This document shows positions 1 to 10,344 of a stretch of DNA of 64,000 nucleotides, one piece after another. The first letter of the stretch is position 1; the number at the start of each line of letters is the position of its first letter. This DNA comes from Heligmosomoides polygyrus polygyrus (taxonomy: Eukaryota; Nematoda; Chromadorea; Rhabditida; Heligmosomidae): the NCBI GenBank assembly GCA_947396885.1, contig OX377206.1, positions 43,507,631 to 43,571,630 of the forward strand. Direction: 5' to 3'. A program made the translations under genes and the position numbers. The notes beneath the pieces were generated by a model. That model was given only the letters and a program-made list of their open reading frames with translations. It was not told where the DNA came from and searched no databases.

Positions 1-1552
1 CGTGGCATGCCATAATGTGCTTGCGTGGTGCGTAGATGCGGGGAAGGTTAATGCACTGTCATCCCCTCTTTACGATAACACATCCACTTTCGTTTGCCTC
101 TATGCTTTGGCAAGGAAAGGAATTCCAGAATGTAGGCAAATTTGACACAGGTGCGTTAGTCGGACAACATCCTGCCCCATTCAGTGTTCTCCTCCGCGTC
201 TGCACAAACACAGCTACAGCATTGTTTGTTTGTATTCTTGGCAATCAGCATATCTTTTTTTGTTGCTGACACTTTTTATTAGGCGACCAACTCGCCCCCC
301 CCCCCCCCCGCCCTCCCCCGCCAACTACCACAGCGCCAAAAAAATCAGTGTTACAGTGGAGACATTACCACAGCACAATAATGAAAACATAAGTTTGATT
401 CTTTTCAGAACGATAATACGTTCATATTTAGGTCACACTAGGGTCCAACCAGTTCGTTTTTTGCTTCCTCAGCAGCTTATTATTTACCTTTTGGGATACT
501 CACAGAGCTGTCAACGTGCTTCTACGTTTTACACTTCTAATTAAAACTGCGTCCGTCGAAGGTCCACATCCTGACAAACTGATAAGTGATATGCTTCAAA
601 TTCTCACTTCTATTCTACAGAAACGTTTGCACTGTTCCCCCACCCCTGAGTCCCTTCCCCTTTTGCCCAAATAATAAATAATACTTTATTGCTGAGTGCC
701 TTCTTGTGATCAAAACTCTTGCGCCAGGCGGGACTCGATTCATCTTCTCCTTTCCGGACATGGGAGCTAATGTCACACCACTGGCGCTGTATGAGCACAC
801 GTAACATCCGCGATTCCCTAGGATATGATTGTAACCTATACTGAATATAAGTATATCCTATCCCTTCAAAATCAAGTGTTTTGAAATTTTTATAAAGAAC
901 GCTATCGTGTGCAGAGCATCATATCCACAAGCGATTGAAGACTGATAGCTATACTACTGTTGCAAAGGTACGCGCGAAGAGGAGAGGGAGTTGTTTCCTT
1001 CAAATAAAGAATGGTGCAATTATGTTAAATTGAGTCATAATAAAGCATGTAATAAATGTAATTTTCTAAACTTCCTTATGGTTCCTATATCTGAAATCCA
1101 CAAGATAAAGCAGATAAATGGAGGGTGTTTCTAAGGAACGTAAAGGTATGAGGTACTTTGGAATAAACCAGAAGAAATCTCTTCAAATGCGATCCGACCA
1201 CATGATAGTAAAACTCGTCGAAGAGGACTTAATTTGTTGTTTCATTTGAGGAAGATTCATTCCAATGTTGACGTCAATCTCTTTTATACTCATGAACGTC
1301 ACCACTACCACGATTAGGTGTTGGACGCTCATAGGAATAAGGAATATCGAAATATCGAAAACTAAATATAAAATATTTTGTTTAAACTCGAAAATGAGAG
1401 CGACTATAAGAAACTCCACCTTTCAAATAATAGGAAAGTGTGTTCCATGATTGCGAAGACCTTGAACCGAAAGAACTAAAGGCCTTCAAAATTTACTGTA
1501 GAAACGCGTAGTTAGCACATGACACGTTTATGCGGTGAAAGATGCTGCTGCA
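1..1552. other. Unassigned intergenic DNA with a C15 tract
   Basis: I see no supported gene. A run of about 15 C lies at 295-309, followed by a C-rich stretch. Short open frames here have no recognisable motif and overlap one another on both strands, as expected by chance. Confidence 0.6.
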
Positions 1553-1640
1553 TGCGCCTCGTTGGCTCACAGCGAGTGATGGTGGGGCGCAGGGCTAGGG
1601 GTTCGACTCCCACGCCTTGCCGAATCTTCGGTGTCCATAA
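1553..1640 (+). repeat. tRNA-like (pol III box) repeat head
   Basis: The segment contains GGGGTTCGACTCCCA at about 1599-1613, a good match to the pol III B box, preceded by a looser A-box-like TTGGCTCACAGC. It does not fold as a complete cloverleaf by eye, so a tRNA-derived SINE head is more likely than a tRNA gene. The region downstream to 2048 shows nothing I can assign. Confidence 0.45.
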
Positions 1641-2048
1641 CCTTCACAAATTTCGTAGGCACACATCCTACTGTAGGCTCCAAGTGCGTGGTCAGTAAGA
1701 AGTTGCCCACCCATATATACGATGTACGACGTTGCGCTTCCACGACCTCCAGGGGAACGTTCGTTTGCCATCTCCAATAATATATTCGTTTAGGAGTGAA
1801 CCTGCCGGTGACTTCCTGAATGTGCTTGTCCCCATCGCTGAGTTACTGCCGAGGTTGAACTAATTGAAAATGAAACCACACACTTTTTCACTTTGAGTAG
1901 TCTAGTCATCATTCTAGAGGAAAAAAACTTTTCAGCAACGCGAGGAAAATTAACGATTCATAACTCAATCTCATCGCCAGGAAACATGCTTTCAAACAAA
2001 ATATAATACTTCAGCGGGTTTACTTTGAATTCCAGAAAAAACGGAAAT
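1641..2048. other. Unassigned sequence
   Basis: I see no gene, RNA or clear repeat between the tRNA-like segment and the assembly gap. Confidence 0.5.
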
Positions 2049-2248
2049 NNNNNNNNNNNNNNNNNNNNNNNNNNNNNNNNNNNNNNNNNNNNNNNNNNNN
2101 NNNNNNNNNNNNNNNNNNNNNNNNNNNNNNNNNNNNNNNNNNNNNNNNNNNNNNNNNNNNNNNNNNNNNNNNNNNNNNNNNNNNNNNNNNNNNNNNNNNN
2201 NNNNNNNNNNNNNNNNNNNNNNNNNNNNNNNNNNNNNNNNNNNNNNNN
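2049..2248. other. Assembly gap (200 N)
   Basis: Exactly 200 undetermined bases. The following sequence is the left arm of an inverted repeat, so the gap most likely marks a palindrome that did not assemble. Any translation across it is meaningless. Confidence 0.99.
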
Positions 2249-2815
2249 CAGTAAAGCATTTGGAGATATTTGAGACTCACATGAAAGAGCAGGGCGACGG
2301 GACTACTGTGACGTGCAAATAGTCAAGATTGCGTCATGCTCCTGCCTGAAACCATGCATTCCAGACTCGATTGATTGCGCATGGACTGAATGCTTGTTAC
2401 AATCTTGTTGCTACTTGGTCAGATTAACCTGTGCTGTGCTCTTTTAACCGTTTTCCGTCGTCCAGTAGCTGCAGTTATGCCAATTAACCTCTCCATTCAG
2501 CTTCACTCTTCCACAGAATGCGTTTTGTAAAATGCGGCTCCTGCTCACATTTAAATCGTGCAATCAATAAACTCGCATGTAACGTGTCCTTCATGAGGTT
2601 GTGAAGTTCAAAACGTTAAAAGAAGTACAGCACAGGTTAATATGACCAAGTAGCAACAAGATTTTAACAAGCATTCAGCCTATGCTCAATCAATCGAATA
2701 TGGAATGCAAGGTTTCAGGCAGGAGCATGGCACAATCTTAACTATTTGCACGTCACAGTGATTCCCTCGCCCGGCTCTTTAATGTGAGTCCCAAATATCT
2801 CCAAATGTTTTACTA
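2249..2815. repeat. Large inverted repeat (foldback) next to the gap
   Basis: The left arm (2249-2440) and the right arm (about 2625-2815) are reverse complements with scattered mismatches over about 190 bp. Shared landmarks include CATTTGGAGATATTTG, TGACGTGCAAATAGT and CTTGTTGCTACTTGGTCA. About 185 bp separate the arms. The left arm starts right at the N gap, so the true arm may be longer. This looks like a non-autonomous foldback element; no coding sequence is seen inside. Confidence 0.85.
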
Positions 2816-3264
2816 GCAGCAATGTTACAATCCTTCACATAGTACCTTTATTTTTTAGAATACCGTCCATTTTTCGCAAGCTATAATGTGCAATTAAGTT
2901 TAAAATAAGCACAAGTCAATCGAAACGGCCACTTTGTGAAGAAATTATATTATGTATTTAAGTGAAAAACAATCAATCGAGTGTAAAATGGAAAATTTCA
3001 GACAGGTGCATGGAGCATTCCATGCCTCTCATATGTCAGAAATATATATGTCAGAATTTCAATTTCTTAAGCTTTCATATGAGCGCTTAACTTCTTCAGT
3101 AGTCACCGGCGGGTTCACTCCCAACCGAATAAATTATTGGAGATGGTATCAACAGTTCCTTTCCGCAACCACTCCCAGGAAGACCAGCTGCTGTAGACAA
3201 AGGGCGCCTGCATAAATCCACTAACTGGAATTTTTTTCAAACCATTCTACGATCTCCACACCTC
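2816..3264. other. Unassigned sequence before mariner relic
   Basis: No gene recognised. Part of this stretch may be the unreadable 5' part of the mariner relic that follows. Confidence 0.4.
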
Positions 3265-3944
3265 CCAATGAACCACCGCTCGTGAGCTGCAGTAGATTGG
3301 AAGATCGCCAAAATCGCCTTCGTCAGTGCCGCATGCTTTGACGGAAACCCAAGTAGATCGCTGTGCTTCCGACTGCCGAGAGCTCCGGCATCGGTTCAAG
3401 CGAGGAGGCCTGGATCGAGTCCTCGCCAGCGATGAAAAGGGATGCTTCACTGCAACTCCAGAGCCGCAAAGCAATAGATGAAACGCAACGAGCTGGGGAT
3501 TCTGACGTCAAAACCGGAGCTCTACCGAAAGAAGCTCCTGCTGTGCGTTTGGTGGATGCGTATTGGTCCATGGTACCGGGAGCTGTTCCACGTAGTCAAA
3601 CCATCCTCGCCGCTCGCTTTTGCCAACAACTCGCCTAGCTCCAGCAAAAATTAGTGGGAAAGAAGTCAATAGGAGGCAGTGTTTCATCCACCAGGGCAAC
3701 AGCCTACCGCTTACAGCATTTCAGACGCTGGGAAATCAGGCCAGCACCGTACACCCTGAACATTGTGCCGTCTGACTGCCATCTGCTTCCGTTGATGGAT
3801 CACTTCCTTTATGGTAGGCGCTTCGCCGAAGGCGATGAGGTCATGGCGGTGGTGCACGATTTCTTCGGGTCGGAACCGACCGAATTCTACAGAGATGTGA
3901 TCCACTCAGTTCATGAAAACACTGAAAATTCAATGGCATTTTGA
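3265..3944 (+). pseudogene. Mariner transposase relic
   Basis: A decayed DD34D mariner transposase, the enzyme that cuts and pastes mariner DNA at TA sites. Pieces appear in order across all three plus frames. First comes a first-catalytic-Asp block reading GLDRVLASDEKGCF near 3405. Then KPELYRKKLLLCVWW appears near 3515, followed by a FCQQLA segment near 3620. The C-terminal block VPSDCHLL with a following FFGSEPTEFY segment occupies 3770-3944, ending at a TGA next to AATAAA. Frameshifts separate nearly every block and the N-terminal helix-turn-helix is not readable. No clear terminal inverted repeats were found. It converges on the minus-strand relic at 4011-4905. Confidence 0.85.
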
Positions 3945-4010
3945 AATAAAACTTCGCAGATCAATTCTAACTATCAAAATTATCTACTATTGACATGACA
4001 ATTTAAATCA

Positions 4011-4905
4011 TGCTAATACGTTTTCGAAATGATCGCCTTCAACCTCCACCCAGTCCTTCAGGCGTTCGACAAAGGCTTCGCATGTGGCACGCAGGTACGG
4101 GGCTTCTTTAAGAGATTCCAAATTTGGGTGCCTCTTTTACTCTAAGACGGCCCACACAGAATAATCCATTGGGTTAAGGTTCGGAGAACTGGAGGGCCAT
4201 TCGTCGTGTGTGATGAAGTCAGGCAGCTGCTCGGCGCTCCTTTCCTGGACCACCTTTTGTGTGCCGGAGCAGAATCTTGTTGAAAGCACCAGTAGGCTTC
4301 TCCGAAGGGGGAATCGGCCCATTTGCAGGATATCCTCGTAAACCGCTGCGTTGATTTTCACGCCAGCTTCGACGAAAACAAGTGAAGTTGTTCCTGAAGA
4401 TGTGACTCCTCCCCAAACCATAATGGATTGAGGCTTTTTCGCACTTTCCTGAAGTCGTCCTCTAGCGGTAGCATCAGCAAGCGAGTCCTCAATAATCCTC
4501 TCATTTTGGGAGTTGAAGGCTGATTCAACGTGAAAATCTTTTCATCGCTAAAGACGATGTTTACAGCGCGTGCCACCGTGAGTCGTTGCAGCAATCTTCT
4601 GCATCTCTCCAATCTCCTCTTCTTCATAGTGTCCCTCAGGAATGGCATTTCTGCCCGCTGGACGAGAGCCGTTACCGACTGGATTCCGCGGGATGTCAAG
4701 AGAACACCTGGACGCCCACCAACGCGTTGGTCGGACTTCTTCGTGAAAGCCCTGAATGACCGATATGACGCTCTTCGTGTCCCTCGAGCGAGGAGGATCC
4801 ACTGGACCACTCTGGCACGCGACATGGAGGAATGGAGACGCTGCTGGCGCCCGCTCGAGCAAGTCGATGATCAACGGGACGACAGGTGATACAGGTGATG
4901 CCAAG
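4011..4905 (-). pseudogene. Tc1/mariner-superfamily transposase relic
   Basis: A minus-strand transposase remnant of a different Tc1/mariner group from its neighbour. Visible blocks are a catalytic [14 protein letters not shown] segment (about 4545), MVWGGVTSSGTTSLVF (about 4420), a third catalytic block PDFITHDEWPSSSPNLNPMD (about 4205), and a C-terminal GDHFENVLA ending in a stop at 4011. An N-terminal part extends to about 4905 but is frameshifted. The same family occurs at 19221-19961 plus 26611-26876. Several frameshifts make it non-functional. Confidence 0.85.
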
Positions 4906-5159
4906 TGCGATTTTATACGTAACTTTTACTTCAATAAATTGTTCTCATTGTCAATGTAGGAAATTTTGACACAGGAACAACATGAAACAGCGGCAGAATG
5001 CCAGAAAAATGTTTCAAATGCAATTTATTAGTGTCGGTGAGGTGAGTGCCACCAGTGTACTCACAGTGTAGGAGGGGACCACACGATCTTCAACTTGATC
5101 TACCACCTCGATCAATATTCCCGCCTCTGTTATGCTTACAAAGTCGCGCGGTTATAACA
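4906..5159. other. Boundary region upstream of unnamed repeat protein
   Basis: No gene recognised. It lies between the transposase relic and the first homology block of the unnamed repeat protein. Confidence 0.4.
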
Positions 5160-5940
5160 AGCTGCTGCCGCCAACAGTGACTCTACAATGTCTGCTAACC
5201 TTCGAGTGGCCATTCACCTATTGACACTGAAGTGCGGATCTCCAATAGATGCTGTCCCTTAGAGAGACGAAATGAAGCTGGCGGATAGGATAGCAAGTAT
5301 CCTACAGGATTTCGAACTGCGACAGCTGGAAATCGAAGAAATGGAGAAGTTGGAGGTAGTGGAAGAAGAGGACCAAGAGTTTCAACCAGAATAGGAGTGT
5401 GCCGGAGTCACGACCTCCAGTTCCCACTAACCAGTGAAAGCACTATCACGTTTTCGGGAGGACAGATCGTTTCGGAGGAAAATGTTTGGCTATACTAAAA
5501 TTGTTATCCTATACAAGTTTAAGAACTGGGGAAAGTGGACTGCATCGCGATTCAAGGCTTGGGCTGGAGCGGAGTACCACTGGGCAATAACTGTGAAGCA
5601 ATGAAATATTTGTAAATTTGAAGGTTGTGCCACTGGTGTGTTGACTGTTATGCCATCCTATTCTGGAAAGGCTGATTGAGTTCGCGTGGTACAGGGCTGG
5701 CTACTTGACGACACATCCTGGTGCTTCGAAAACCCGAGTGGAATGGCATTCCCGGAAGACCTCGGCCCATGTGATGAGTCAGGATGTGAAGAAACTCTAG
5801 CCTTCATACGTTGTTCATACTGTGATCGGTCCTACTGTTCTATGCACTTTGTGCCTGTTTATCATTGCTGCTGGAGTTATTTCATAAATATTTCATATAT
5901 AATCGTATTTGGCATATTTCGGACAATACTGGTAAATTAC
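5160..5940 (+). pseudogene. Unnamed Cys/His-rich repeat protein, copy 1
   Basis: I do not recognise the family. Translated pieces in several frames recur at 33560-33793 (minus) and 33850-34190 (plus). They are an N-terminal TMSANLRV block near 5190, an acidic DFELRQLEIEEMEKLEVVEE block near 5310, an ITFSGGQIVSEEN block near 5445, a FENPSGMAFPEDL block near 5730, and a C-terminal YCDRSYCSMHFVPVYHCC block at 5815-5870. The last looks like a zinc-binding knuckle. Stop codons and frame changes separate the blocks. Recurrence at three sites in one window argues for a transposon-borne protein. A DNA-transposon transposase with a C-terminal zinc knuckle is one possibility, but no catalytic triad is visible. 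Confidence 0.55.
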
Positions 5941-6051
5941 GAGATGTCGACAAACAATAGGTAGTAAAAACATCTTACCGTAGCATACTCCAAAAACAAG
6001 TTCAGATATGGACATCTCTATGGAAATCCGATGCTATGATAAAAGTGCAAA

Positions 6052-6135
6052 AACGCGGCGCAGCATGCGATCCGAACCCTAGATCTCACGAAGCCGTGGT
6101 AAGCTCGACGCTGCGGACCCTTAACCATTACACCC
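6052..6135 (-). repeat. tRNA-like repeat head
   Basis: Read on the minus strand it has GTGTAATGGTTAAGG (A-box-like) and AGGGTTCGGATCG (B-box-like) at tRNA-like spacing, followed by GCGTTTTTGCAC. The same trailer type follows tRNA-like heads at 34685 and 51690. Complete cloverleaf pairing is not evident, so this is probably a SINE head. Confidence 0.55.
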
Positions 6136-6199
6136 TCCTACTCGTTTGCCTCAAGAATTCGGTAAAAACAAAACATGCTCTGTTACTATTTGGAGGACG

Positions 6200-6645
6200 G
6201 AGATTCTCCCTATAGTACTCGTTCTTGCCGTTCCAGCGTACCGCTCAGACAGTCCCCTTGTTAGTAGTCCTCGCTGGCGGTCCAGCCTTACTGGTCCCCC
6301 TTTATTGGTCCCCTCTTACCCGTCTCCCTTTACTGATCCCCCTTACTCTTCTGAATATCGTGGCACGCTGGACGCCTTCGGCAAGTCTTCTGAATCGCGA
6401 CATCGGAGCATGATCGCCATTTCACCCTGACGCTCTACCCGCTCAACAAATCGTAAGCTTGATTTATCCGCGGCCCAGCTTTTGCGTTCACCAGCAATCG
6501 CCCATGCTTAAGCTGGAAGAAAAACCTGTTGACATATGCCGCCCTGTCGAAGGGATCCCTTGGCTTTGGTCATTATATACAAGTGCCCCGTCAAGCCTAT
6601 CGGAGTGCCCCACACCTGCGCGCGTCGCGCGATGTTGCGGTATCA
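6200..6645. other. Pyrimidine-rich tract and dispersed-repeat flank
   Basis: 6280-6350 is an imperfect repetition of ACTGGTCCCCCTT-like units. The last about 75 bases (from about 6590) match a second locus at about 26975-27030, which lacks the insertion described next. No gene is supported. Confidence 0.5.
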
Positions 6646-7622
6646 CAAGGTCTATGTTATACTTCGGCGACGTCGCCGGCTACAGTGTTGAACGAGTGCT
6701 ACGTAGTGCGTGGTAGCCCGCGCAGTGCAATACAGCGTCGCCGACGCTGCCACCGACGCTGTCAACGATGTAGCCGACAGCAGGGTCGGTGACAACTCGT
6801 CACAGCACAGCGACAACCTGTCGCTGCCCGTCTGGCTGCATCAGTGCGCATTTTCAAAGTCATCCAAGGGTTGGAAAAAAACGCGCTCCAATGGAGTGAT
6901 TTGATTCTCTCAGCATCAATGATACTGCCACTGCGAGAAAATGAAAAGTGAGATGTTGCATAATAGTATGGAGCAGTGTATCACGCAAACGAGTGCTACA
7001 ATCTCCTTTCTCTACATCTAGTAGGGCTCATTACCGTTCGTGGTTGTCCTTGCCTTCTCTGCCTCTTTCGTTTGGTACCGTTCACAGCTAGATCGACGGT
7101 ATGCGTTGGATCGTCGTTCCCGGCAGTGCCGTCATCCCCACTTGAGCTCCAATTCCAAATCGAGAAGTGCAAACGACAGAGGCAAGGAGCGCCCGCCTCG
7201 TCATGCGAGGTTAGCTGACTTCTCACGTGAACGTAAAACGCTCGGCCCATTCCTAAGCGTGCGATCAATGAGATATTATTTCTCTGCCTAATCGATACCA
7301 TCTTTGGTGTGCTTTTCGTGTACAATGACGGCGCTTGATGACCAAAAACATAGCTCGAAGGGTTCTTTGCCGTAGATGAGGTCAGCGCAGCACAATTAAC
7401 TGACTAGCGTTTCTATTCACAGACTGTTTACCAAATAATGACATTGAAAACGTGTTCCCATGCGAAAAATGCGCTGAGATGCTACAAGGCACCAGATGCA
7501 CCCCTGCAGTCGCCGCTGTCGCCGACGCTCTAGACGACGATGTCGGTAACAGGTAGTCTGCGACCGGTTGTCGGCGACGGGTAGCAGCGTCGCCGACGTG
7601 TCACCGAAGTATAACATAGGCA
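6646..7622. mobile_element. Non-autonomous DNA transposon, about 1 kb
   Basis: The ends are inverted: CTATGTTATACTTCGG at 6652 and its reverse complement ending at 7619. GTCGCCGACG-type motifs are dense just inside both ends. The flanks (TATCAC before, TAAGCTAAGG after) rejoin at a second locus near 27035, where TATCAC is directly followed by TAAGCCAATG; that locus behaves as an uninterrupted paralogue. No transposase frame is recognisable inside, so it must be mobilised in trans. The superfamily is not clear. Confidence 0.7.
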
Positions 7623-7864
7623 TAAGCTAAGGACAATCACACCAAGTGTCATTAGAGTGTGATTTCGCAAATTCAGCATCTATGAAAGCAACATCGAGAG
7701 GAATCGTTATTTATTAGGTTGGTGCATAAGTTCTCGGACATTTGATCCCTCTTGAATTGAAAGCGCATTTTCCTGCCAAATTTCTCACATGTATCAACGC
7801 TTAAATGATCGATCGATAGAGAAAGGAAAGGGCTACAAAACTGTTCCTAACATTTACTTCTGCG

Positions 7865-8377
7865 TTGTTAACGTCAGCTACTATGGCTAAGCAATTCATC
7901 CCAACTGAGACGCATATTCGGCACGTCATGTTATTCCTGCATCAATCTGGCCTCAACGCCAACGAATCGTATCGTCGCCTGAAGGATGTTTACAACGAGA
8001 GTGCTCCTGCTCGTACTGTGCACCAGTGGTTCCCGAAGTTTGCAGTTGATGAATTCTCCATTGAAGATAATGAACGAGAAGGGCGCCCGATTACACTGGA
8101 TTTGGATGGCTTCCGAAGTAGAGTGGGAGCGGACCCATACCAAACCACTCGCGAACTATCAAGCATTCTTGGTGTTAGTCACTCAACAGTCGTTCGAGGA
8201 TTGAAGTCGATTGGCAAGGTTCCAAAGTTGGGTCGCTGGGTACCTCACGACTTGAGACAACATGACATGGATCGGAGAGCCGATGTCGCTCTGTCTCTCC
8301 TTACCCTCAGACGTACCCACGGATGGCTGGACAACTTTGTCCGATCCACCTTACTCACCAGATCACGCTCCTTCTGA
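7865..8377 (+). CDS. Truncated mariner transposase, DNA-binding half
   Basis: An open frame of 170 codons starting at the first ATG (a second ATG seven codons in is equally plausible). Residues about 15-75 are the HTH_48-type domain (HIRHVMLFLHQSG, TVHQWFPKF). Residues about 85-135 are the second helix-turn-helix, with LGVSHSTVVRGLKSIGKVPK and the mariner hallmark WVPHDL. After SLLTLRRTHGWLDN the frame runs into about 14 out-of-frame residues and stops. About 450 bp encoding the first two catalytic Asp residues are deleted at the junction near 8330. The product, if made, would bind mariner ends without cutting and could act as a dominant-negative repressor; that role is inference. Confidence 0.8.
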   Translation: MLTSATMAKQFIPTETHIRHVMLFLHQSGLNANESYRRLKDVYNESAPARTVHQWFPKFAVDEFSIEDNEREGRPITLDLDGFRSRVGADPYQTTRELSSILGVSHSTVVRGLKSIGKVPKLGRWVPHDLRQHDMDRRADVALSLLTLRRTHGWLDNFVRSTLLTRSRSF

Positions 8378-8564
8378 TTGCCATTTCTTTTCAAGTCTTC
8401 AACGCTATATGGACGGCCAGCAATTTATGAACCGAGAGGATGTCAAGGAGGCACTGCTCACATTTTTCAAATCACAACCGGCCACGTTTTGGAGAAAAGG
8501 CATCCATGACTTACCAGCACGTTGGCGAAAGACAATTGATGTAAAGGGTGGTTACTTCATATGA
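8315..8564 (+). pseudogene. Mariner transposase C-terminal remnant
   Basis: In the frame following the deletion the sequence resumes with SDPPYSPDHAPSDCHFF, containing the third catalytic Asp of the DD34D triad. It continues through FMNREDVKEALLTFF and the conserved C-terminus WRKTIDVKGGYFI, ending at a TGA at 8562. It is separated from the N-terminal half by the deletion and a frame change, so it is not translated with it. Confidence 0.9.
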
Positions 8565-8639
8565 TTTGATATTGTTGTTCGTATGTTGTGATAATAAATA
8601 TTTCATGCCCCAAATGTCCGAGAACTTATGCACCAGTAG

Positions 8640-9611
8640 GTTGTTCGCCTTGGTCTGATCGGAAATAAGACGGAACTCCTAGCTGCTTCCTCTCGTAAAG
8701 TAGCTCGAGAACGATTTCTTCAATCACGCTAAAACTATGAAACTCCAATATCGAACTGAACTCCAATATTCGCACCTTTGATATAAAACATAAGAAAATG
8801 TAAAATTCAAAGAAGTAAAGAAAGGTGTAAAATATTAGAATTTGTAAAATTATAACTAATTAAAAGAATGTTGTTACAAAATATAAAACATATAAAAAGG
8901 TTCGTTCCGCCACTGCCTTCAGAACCTTCGTGTTATACCCCCCGTGGCTCTTCAGTGAAGAAGAGTAGTATATTTTAAGATTTCTTTTAAAACTGCCTAT
9001 AAAAGGAGGGAGATAGGAAAACGAAAATGGAAAAGAGAAGAAAGATAGAAAAGAGTGAAGGAGGAAAGATGAAGAACCAGAGATATTTGAAAGAATTAGA
9101 AAGTGAAAATAAATGAGGAGTAAAAAAATTAAATAAACCACGAGTTACAATTCAAAGAAGTAATAAAAGATGATTTTATGGGTTCAAAGTGACTACTTAA
9201 ATGTATTATTATAGTTATTGTAATTCATTATTATCAAGATTTGTTATCCCATCACTTTATAATTATGGTAGCTTATTCATCTAATTATTTACTATTTTAT
9301 TTTATTTTTGTTTATTTTTGTTTTATTATTTATTTTTTATTATTTTATTACTTCTATTATTTATTTTTATTACTACAACAAGAACAGTTTTTTCAAACAA
9401 TGAAAGACACCGTTTTTTACTACCGCCGTACTCCGTAGCTGCAAATCAAATATGACAAAACTGGTTGTACCACTGAGGAAATTTATCCGACATACACCCA
9501 TAGTCGAATGCAGAATGCAAAAAAACCAACAACAACATCAGACGGTATCGCTTCACTGCTAAGGGTTTTTCATTTTTATTTTTTACTTTATGGTAAGATT
9601 AGTTATGTCAA
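8640..9611. other. AT-rich unassigned sequence
   Basis: Strongly AT-rich, with T/A runs at 9280-9370 and purine-rich runs at 9010-9120. Short frames here are low-complexity (Phe/Tyr/Ser-rich) and I do not regard them as genes. Confidence 0.6.
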
Positions 9612-9613
9612 TA

Positions 9614-9854
9614 GGGGCCTGTTCATACTTCACGACAAGAACGACAAAAGCGACAAGAGCGACAAGGGCGACTGGGCCGACGGATGTAGTATGGTGTACG
9701 TAAATAATCACGCATTTCACACTACATTCGTCGCGGACGGAGTGTGGTGTACGCAATTATTTACGTACACCACACTCTGTCGCCCCAGCCGCTCCAGTCG
9801 CTCATGTCGCTCTTGTCGCTTTTGTCGCTCTTGTCGCGAAGTATGAACAGGCCC
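9614..9854. mobile_element. Miniature inverted-repeat element (240 bp), TA target
   Basis: GGGCCTGTTCATACTTC at the left end pairs with its exact inverse at the right end, and TA flanks both ends (9612-9613, 9855-9856). Inside each end are repeats of the form CGACAAGAGCGACAAG on the left, inverted on the right. The middle holds a second perfect hairpin, GTGTGGTGTACG paired with CGTACACCACAC. Together they make almost the whole element self-complementary. No coding sequence. Confidence 0.85.
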
Positions 9855-10062
9855 TAAGCAGTAGTAGTAAATAAGATTTGGAAATTATTTTATTTTGATA
9901 CATCTTCATTCTTCAAACGGCTTTCGTAAAAATATACTTAGATTGTCTTTGAATTGATGAATTTTGAACTCATAATATATAAATCTATTATACTCTATAA
10001 TAGCGTGCTAAGCGATGAGTCATGCCACCGATCGGCGCCGCGGGTGCGTAGCGTTCGTATCG

Positions 10063-10262
10063 ACTGGTTGTAGGCGTCGCTGCCGCGCGCCCAGGTGGCC
10101 ATACCTGCGGCGCCATTCTCTGCTCGCCATCTCCGCTCACGCTGTGACACCCGTCGCGCGCGCGGCGGGTGTCACAGCGTGAGCGGAGACGGCGAGCAGG
10201 GAATGACGCCGCAGGTATGGCCAGCTGGGCGAGCTGCCGCGCGCCTACAACCAGCCGACACG
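10063..10262. repeat. Near-perfect 200-bp palindrome
   Basis: Arms of about 90-95 bp are reverse complements around a CGCGCGCG centre near 10160. Landmarks are GGTTGTAGGCG/CGCCTACAACC at the outside and TCCGCTCACGCTGTGACACC with its inverse inside. It is GC-rich in a less GC-rich setting. A C-run at about 10267-10277 and G-runs to 10330 follow. It is probably the body of a foldback element; it would extrude as a hairpin. Confidence 0.85.
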
Positions 10263-10344
10263 AAAGCCCCCCCCCCCCTCCGGAAATTAGCCATAAATAG
10301 AGGAAAATCGGAAGGGGGGAATGGGGGGTAAAATGGGGGAAATT

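Larger units (their letters stand above)
7718..8637 (+). mobile_element. Internally deleted mariner with intact ends
   Basis: The termini carry TTGGTGCATAAGTTCTCGG at 7720 and the matching inverted copy ending at 8636, next to TA dinucleotides. The terminal sequence resembles that of the cecropia/Hsmar1 group of mariners. Full mariners are about 1.3 kb, while this one is about 0.92 kb because the middle of the transposase gene is missing. Both ends look usable, so it could be mobilised by a related active transposase. Confidence 0.9.

Noticed and set aside
230..544. 104-codon plus-strand frame with a Pro run
   Set aside because: The proline run is simply the C15 tract; nothing else supports coding.
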